From Helicoverpa zea (Eukaryota > Arthropoda > Insecta > Lepidoptera > Noctuidae): 64,000 nt of DNA. The notes beneath the pieces were generated by a model. That model ran no database searches. It saw only the letters and a list, made by a program, of their open reading frames with translations, and was not told the origin of the DNA. Both the position numbers and the translations under genes were made by a program. Position 1 is the first letter of the stretch; every line of letters starts with the position of its first letter. Where the stretch lies: positions 2,480,001-2,544,000 of the forward strand of contig NC_061466.1 in the NCBI RefSeq assembly GCF_022581195.2. The letters are read 5' to 3'. Below, in pieces: positions 61,134 to 64,000 of this stretch.

Positions 61134-61291
61134 ATGAGCGAATGTCGACCGTCGTCGGTGGTGTCCGTGAGCGCAAGACTGGTCTATGCCCCTCTCGCCC
61201 GGCGCCCCCCTCGCTGCACCGCTCGCCGCTGCGTCGCTCGCCACGATGACTCAGAAGCGAGTAGGCGGCCCCTAGCGCCCTTTGCCGAAGG
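61134..61291 (+). CDS. Possible CpG-rich first exon of a gene extending rightward
   Basis: A compact CpG-rich stretch opens with ATG at 61134 and reads MSECRPSSVVSVSARL then APLARRPPRCTARRC before a GTATGT donor near 61291. No known domain is visible, and the Arg/Pro/Cys-rich composition could simply reflect CpG content. It may be a 5' UTR exon rather than coding. No further exon was identified before the window end. Confidence 0.25.
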
Positions 61292-61299
61292 TATGTTGG

Positions 61300-62530
61300 G
61301 TTTGATTTCCAACAGGATGTATAGCCGGAACATCACTGTAGGTAATATTGAAATATTGCAAATTGCAATATGCCTTGTAATGTTTCCAGACGCAGTCTGT
61401 GTTAAAGATAAACACTTTTTGTGAGTCACCGATAAACTTCTGTTTGAATTCACTGAGGCCCAAGCCATCGACGACATAGTATACATATACGTTCGTTATT
61501 ATAAAAACAACTGTTTTCTTTAAAACTTGAACGAAACAATCACAGTAAACAGTGGTTTTCAGAAAAGAAAACGTTTCTGTTGTCAGTGAATTTTTGCCCA
61601 TATGTATTAACTATTAAGTTGTTAATTTCAATTAGACTGTAGGTACTACGTATTGGTCTGGGATTTAAAAGTAAAACCGTAAAGTGTAAATTGACTGCAA
61701 CATGCTTTTATTAAGATATGAGTAAAAGATAATTTTGCAATATAATTTCTAATCTATCAGTGTATACGTGAGAACGCGAAAAGTCAGTGGTTAAAGGTCA
61801 TACCCATGAAATAAAATGTATTATAAATGAAGGTTTGATATCATATTTAGGTACTATTTACGAATTGTGGACCTGCACTTTAAACTACATCGGGGTGCCA
61901 TCTTGACCATAAACAATGATATTTTTTCTGTCTTATATTGTATCTTTTCTGAAACTGTTATAATATCTTGGGGAAGTATTTCCACATGTGATGCCTTATT
62001 AAAACATTCATTTATTTGGAAATTCAATGTTATGCTCATAAACGTGCCGAGTCTCCTAGTTATCAGCCAAGATATAAGGTGCAATTTATCGGTAACCGGT
62101 ATAACCAGGCCTTAGTGCTATATCTATAATTTATTTGTTTGTAAGGTTGTTTTGAAGAGAAAACGAATTAATATTAATTACCAAATGGTTAATTACCTGA
62201 TTGGGTTTAACTAGCAACTCTGCCAGATGCTGCCTAGGATGTCATTTTGAAAGTCTGAACTAACCTTCTCAGGAAGTAGGTGAAACCACTTGGATCAACT
62301 ATATGTTAAGTTTTATTTTACCAGGAAAATAATCTAAGAATAGCTATAGTATGTATAATTTTCGATTTTTATTTACATTATAATAACTTTGTTGATAAAA
62401 ATATTTTTATTTCCTACATAAAACTCCATTTATATTGAAATGTATTTTTAAAATATTATCTGATAATCAGTTAAATCCACGAGATAACAGTTAAATCAAT
62501 GTTAAAATTAATTAATAGATGACTATAATG
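61300..62530. other. Intergenic or intron, no gene seen
   Basis: Several short open frames (for example 61854-62115 on both strands) lack recognisable motifs. Nothing further is supported. Confidence 0.4.
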
Positions 62531-62535
62531 TGATA

Positions 62536-62760
62536 AACAGTCAGTATCTTTTTTTTTTTTTTTCCGACGTCAAAAATCATCAAATGACCCCTCCCGCTGT
62601 GGGTTAGCAGCGGTGAGGGAGTGTCAGACTCTTACTGACTAAAAACCGTCGTGTTCCGTCATAGGCCTTTTATGTACCAGGGCCGCGGTATCTCTTTCGA
62701 ACAACCCGCAGCCCCGGCAGGCCTTGGCCCTGCTGGGCCCCGCTGAACAGTCAGTATCTT
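62536..62760 (-). mobile_element. Short retro-insertion with 15-bp target-site duplication (copy 2)
   Basis: The 15-mer 'aacagtcagtatctt' flanks a 195-bp insert (62536-62550 and 62746-62760). The insert begins with a T run, so the element lies on the minus strand with a poly(A) tail. Its reverse complement includes 'ggtttttagtcagtaagagt', a match to copy 1 at 60225-60476. It is 5'-truncated. Confidence 0.85.
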
Positions 62761-63500
62761 GAGTGCATTAAACTTGTTTGTGACTTTTAATTAATAACAA
62801 TTTAAATATTGATAGCTAAACAACACACAGTCACCTTTATTACGGTCTACTAGATGTTTCCCAAGATTTCAGCCAAATGCTGAGGAAACTTCTTCGTGCA
62901 CATGGATACAAATAGGCTTGCAATAGTCGTCAAGGAACAAGGAACGTCGTTCACAATCACATTAAATGAAATGTGTTAATATACTGGTTAATATATGTCG
63001 ATTAACTCAAAGAAAAAAGAAAAATATGTAAAAAAAAAGATTTGTCTGAGCGATTCCGCCAAAATCTATGTGTTTGAACGCAGCATGGCGCCTAATTATT
63101 AATTATATTGTTTTTGTTTGTTGCACTGCAATTATATGTAAGTAAAATATAACATTAAATGCTATATCTTATCATTTTTGTGACAGATAAATCGGATTCT
63201 TTGCGATTTCAATTAAATCATTCTTGCATAATACGTTTGTAAAAAAATGATTAATTTTATCAAGAACTTAGTGCGAAAATTCTAAGAATATTATATCGCA
63301 CTGCTACAGTTGTTCGTAGAAAAGATCATTGTTGTCATGAGGATCAGGTAATCTGTAAAGACGTATTTTATGACAAAAAAATTATATCCAACAAAAATAT
63401 GTAAAATATGTAGAGCAGGCAAACATTGGTACAGGTAATAGTTACAAGCACAAATTTTGGTAGTCAGAAGTGCATTCAAGAGTATGAAAAGCGATACCAA
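62761..63500. other. AT-rich intergenic, no gene seen
   Basis: No supported feature. The open frame at 63291-63500 has no motif. Confidence 0.4.
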
Positions 63501-63539
63501 ATAGTCCGAGTCTCATGAAGCTACACACTGTTATACATA

Positions 63540-63900
63540 TAGCCAATATTTCAGTTTGGAACGGATGCGAGACATGAACAGTTAAAGATCTCTGGAAATG
63601 TATAGAAGCATTTGGTATATTATATTACTTAGTTTTTACTAGCTTGTCCTGAGTTTAGTTATACCCGAAGACTTTACAGGTTAAGCGGTTCTAAAGCGTA
63701 CCTGTAGGGAGTAGGACCTATAGAACACTATCAGACACCGAAGAGTTTCGTATCATATCTAAGACTCATGGACGCATTTAAACCTCATGATGGCGACCAC
63801 ATTAGCGGGCAAAAAAATGTCGATTGAATAAAAAAAATCGTGAACAACATTAGAAAATGGACAGAAATCTCTAATGTTTCGCCTTGCCATACCAAAAAAT
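63540..63900 (+). pseudogene. Possible decayed LINE C-terminal fragment
   Basis: Around 63560-63630 the plus strand reads WNGCETxTVKDLWKCIEAFG, which resembles the YGxETWTL...IEAF(E)xW segment of LINE reverse transcriptase C-termini. An in-frame stop replaces the Trp position and nothing else is intact. The identification is weak. Confidence 0.3.
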
Positions 63901-64000
63901 ATGAGGACCTGACTGCCAACCTTCGCTAAAGAGCTTCAGATAGGCTCCTTGAGAAGAATATAAGTTAAATCAGTCATTGATAATCCAGGATAGGAGGGGA

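Noticed and set aside
1..64000. CRISPR arrays, operons or ribosome binding sites
   Set aside because: The tandem arrays are coding minisatellites without spacers, and the spliced genes and repeat content are those of an insect nuclear genome.

Overview
This window looks like nuclear DNA from a lepidopteran insect, possibly a noctuid-type moth, although the species cannot be named from sequence alone. The evidence is AT-rich DNA, spliced genes with GT-AG introns, and dense repeats of kinds I associate with butterflies and moths: RTE-type LINEs ending in short microsatellites, a tRNA-headed SINE, 'accgacttccca' repeats, many small terminal-inverted-repeat elements, and LINE tails ending in 'gacagacag'. 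There are no operons or bacterial features.

Host genes are few. (1) A 13-exon plus-strand gene (13280-22331) encodes a 937-residue subunit 1 of the conserved oligomeric Golgi (COG) complex, which tethers vesicles at the Golgi. (2) A minus-strand gene (28965 down to 23470) encodes a secreted glycine/tyrosine-rich protein of about 244 residues, probably structural. Its first coding exon is only 12 nt. (3) A minus-strand family of apparent type I membrane proteins is present as two complete genes (10870 to 8500 and 59790 to 55214) and one isolated first exon (12515 to 12033). Each complete gene has a signal peptide, a MAM-like ectodomain split by one phase-0 intron, a low-complexity stalk, one membrane helix and a short conserved tail containing YEDLP. 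The stalk is (Glu-Pro)n in one paralog and a roughly 2.8-kb (Asp-Pro-Thr-Thr-Thr-Pro)n array in the other. All three first exons share an upstream block with GATA-type motifs. This family is the most interesting host content of the window.

Layout: 0.6-1.7 kb, decayed Harbinger transposase; 2.5-3.5 kb, 3' end of a LINE with a restriction-like endonuclease; 4.1-7.3 kb, a nearly intact APE-type LINE with one stop codon; 7.4-7.6 kb, fold-back element; 8.5-12.5 kb, membrane-protein locus with a 508-bp TIR element in its intron; 13.3-22.3 kb, COG1; 23.5-29.0 kb, glycine-rich gene; 31.2-34.0 kb, 5'-truncated RTE LINE with an open frame and target-site duplication; 34-55 kb, gene desert with several TIR elements, fold-backs, two long hairpins and a SINE; 55.2-59.8 kb, second membrane-protein gene; 60-64 kb, two short retro-insertions with 15-bp target-site duplications and a CpG-rich possible first exon.

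Splice sites were chosen by reading GT/AG signals and keeping the frame open. No transcript or database support was available. Family names other than COG1 and the transposon enzymes are inferences.
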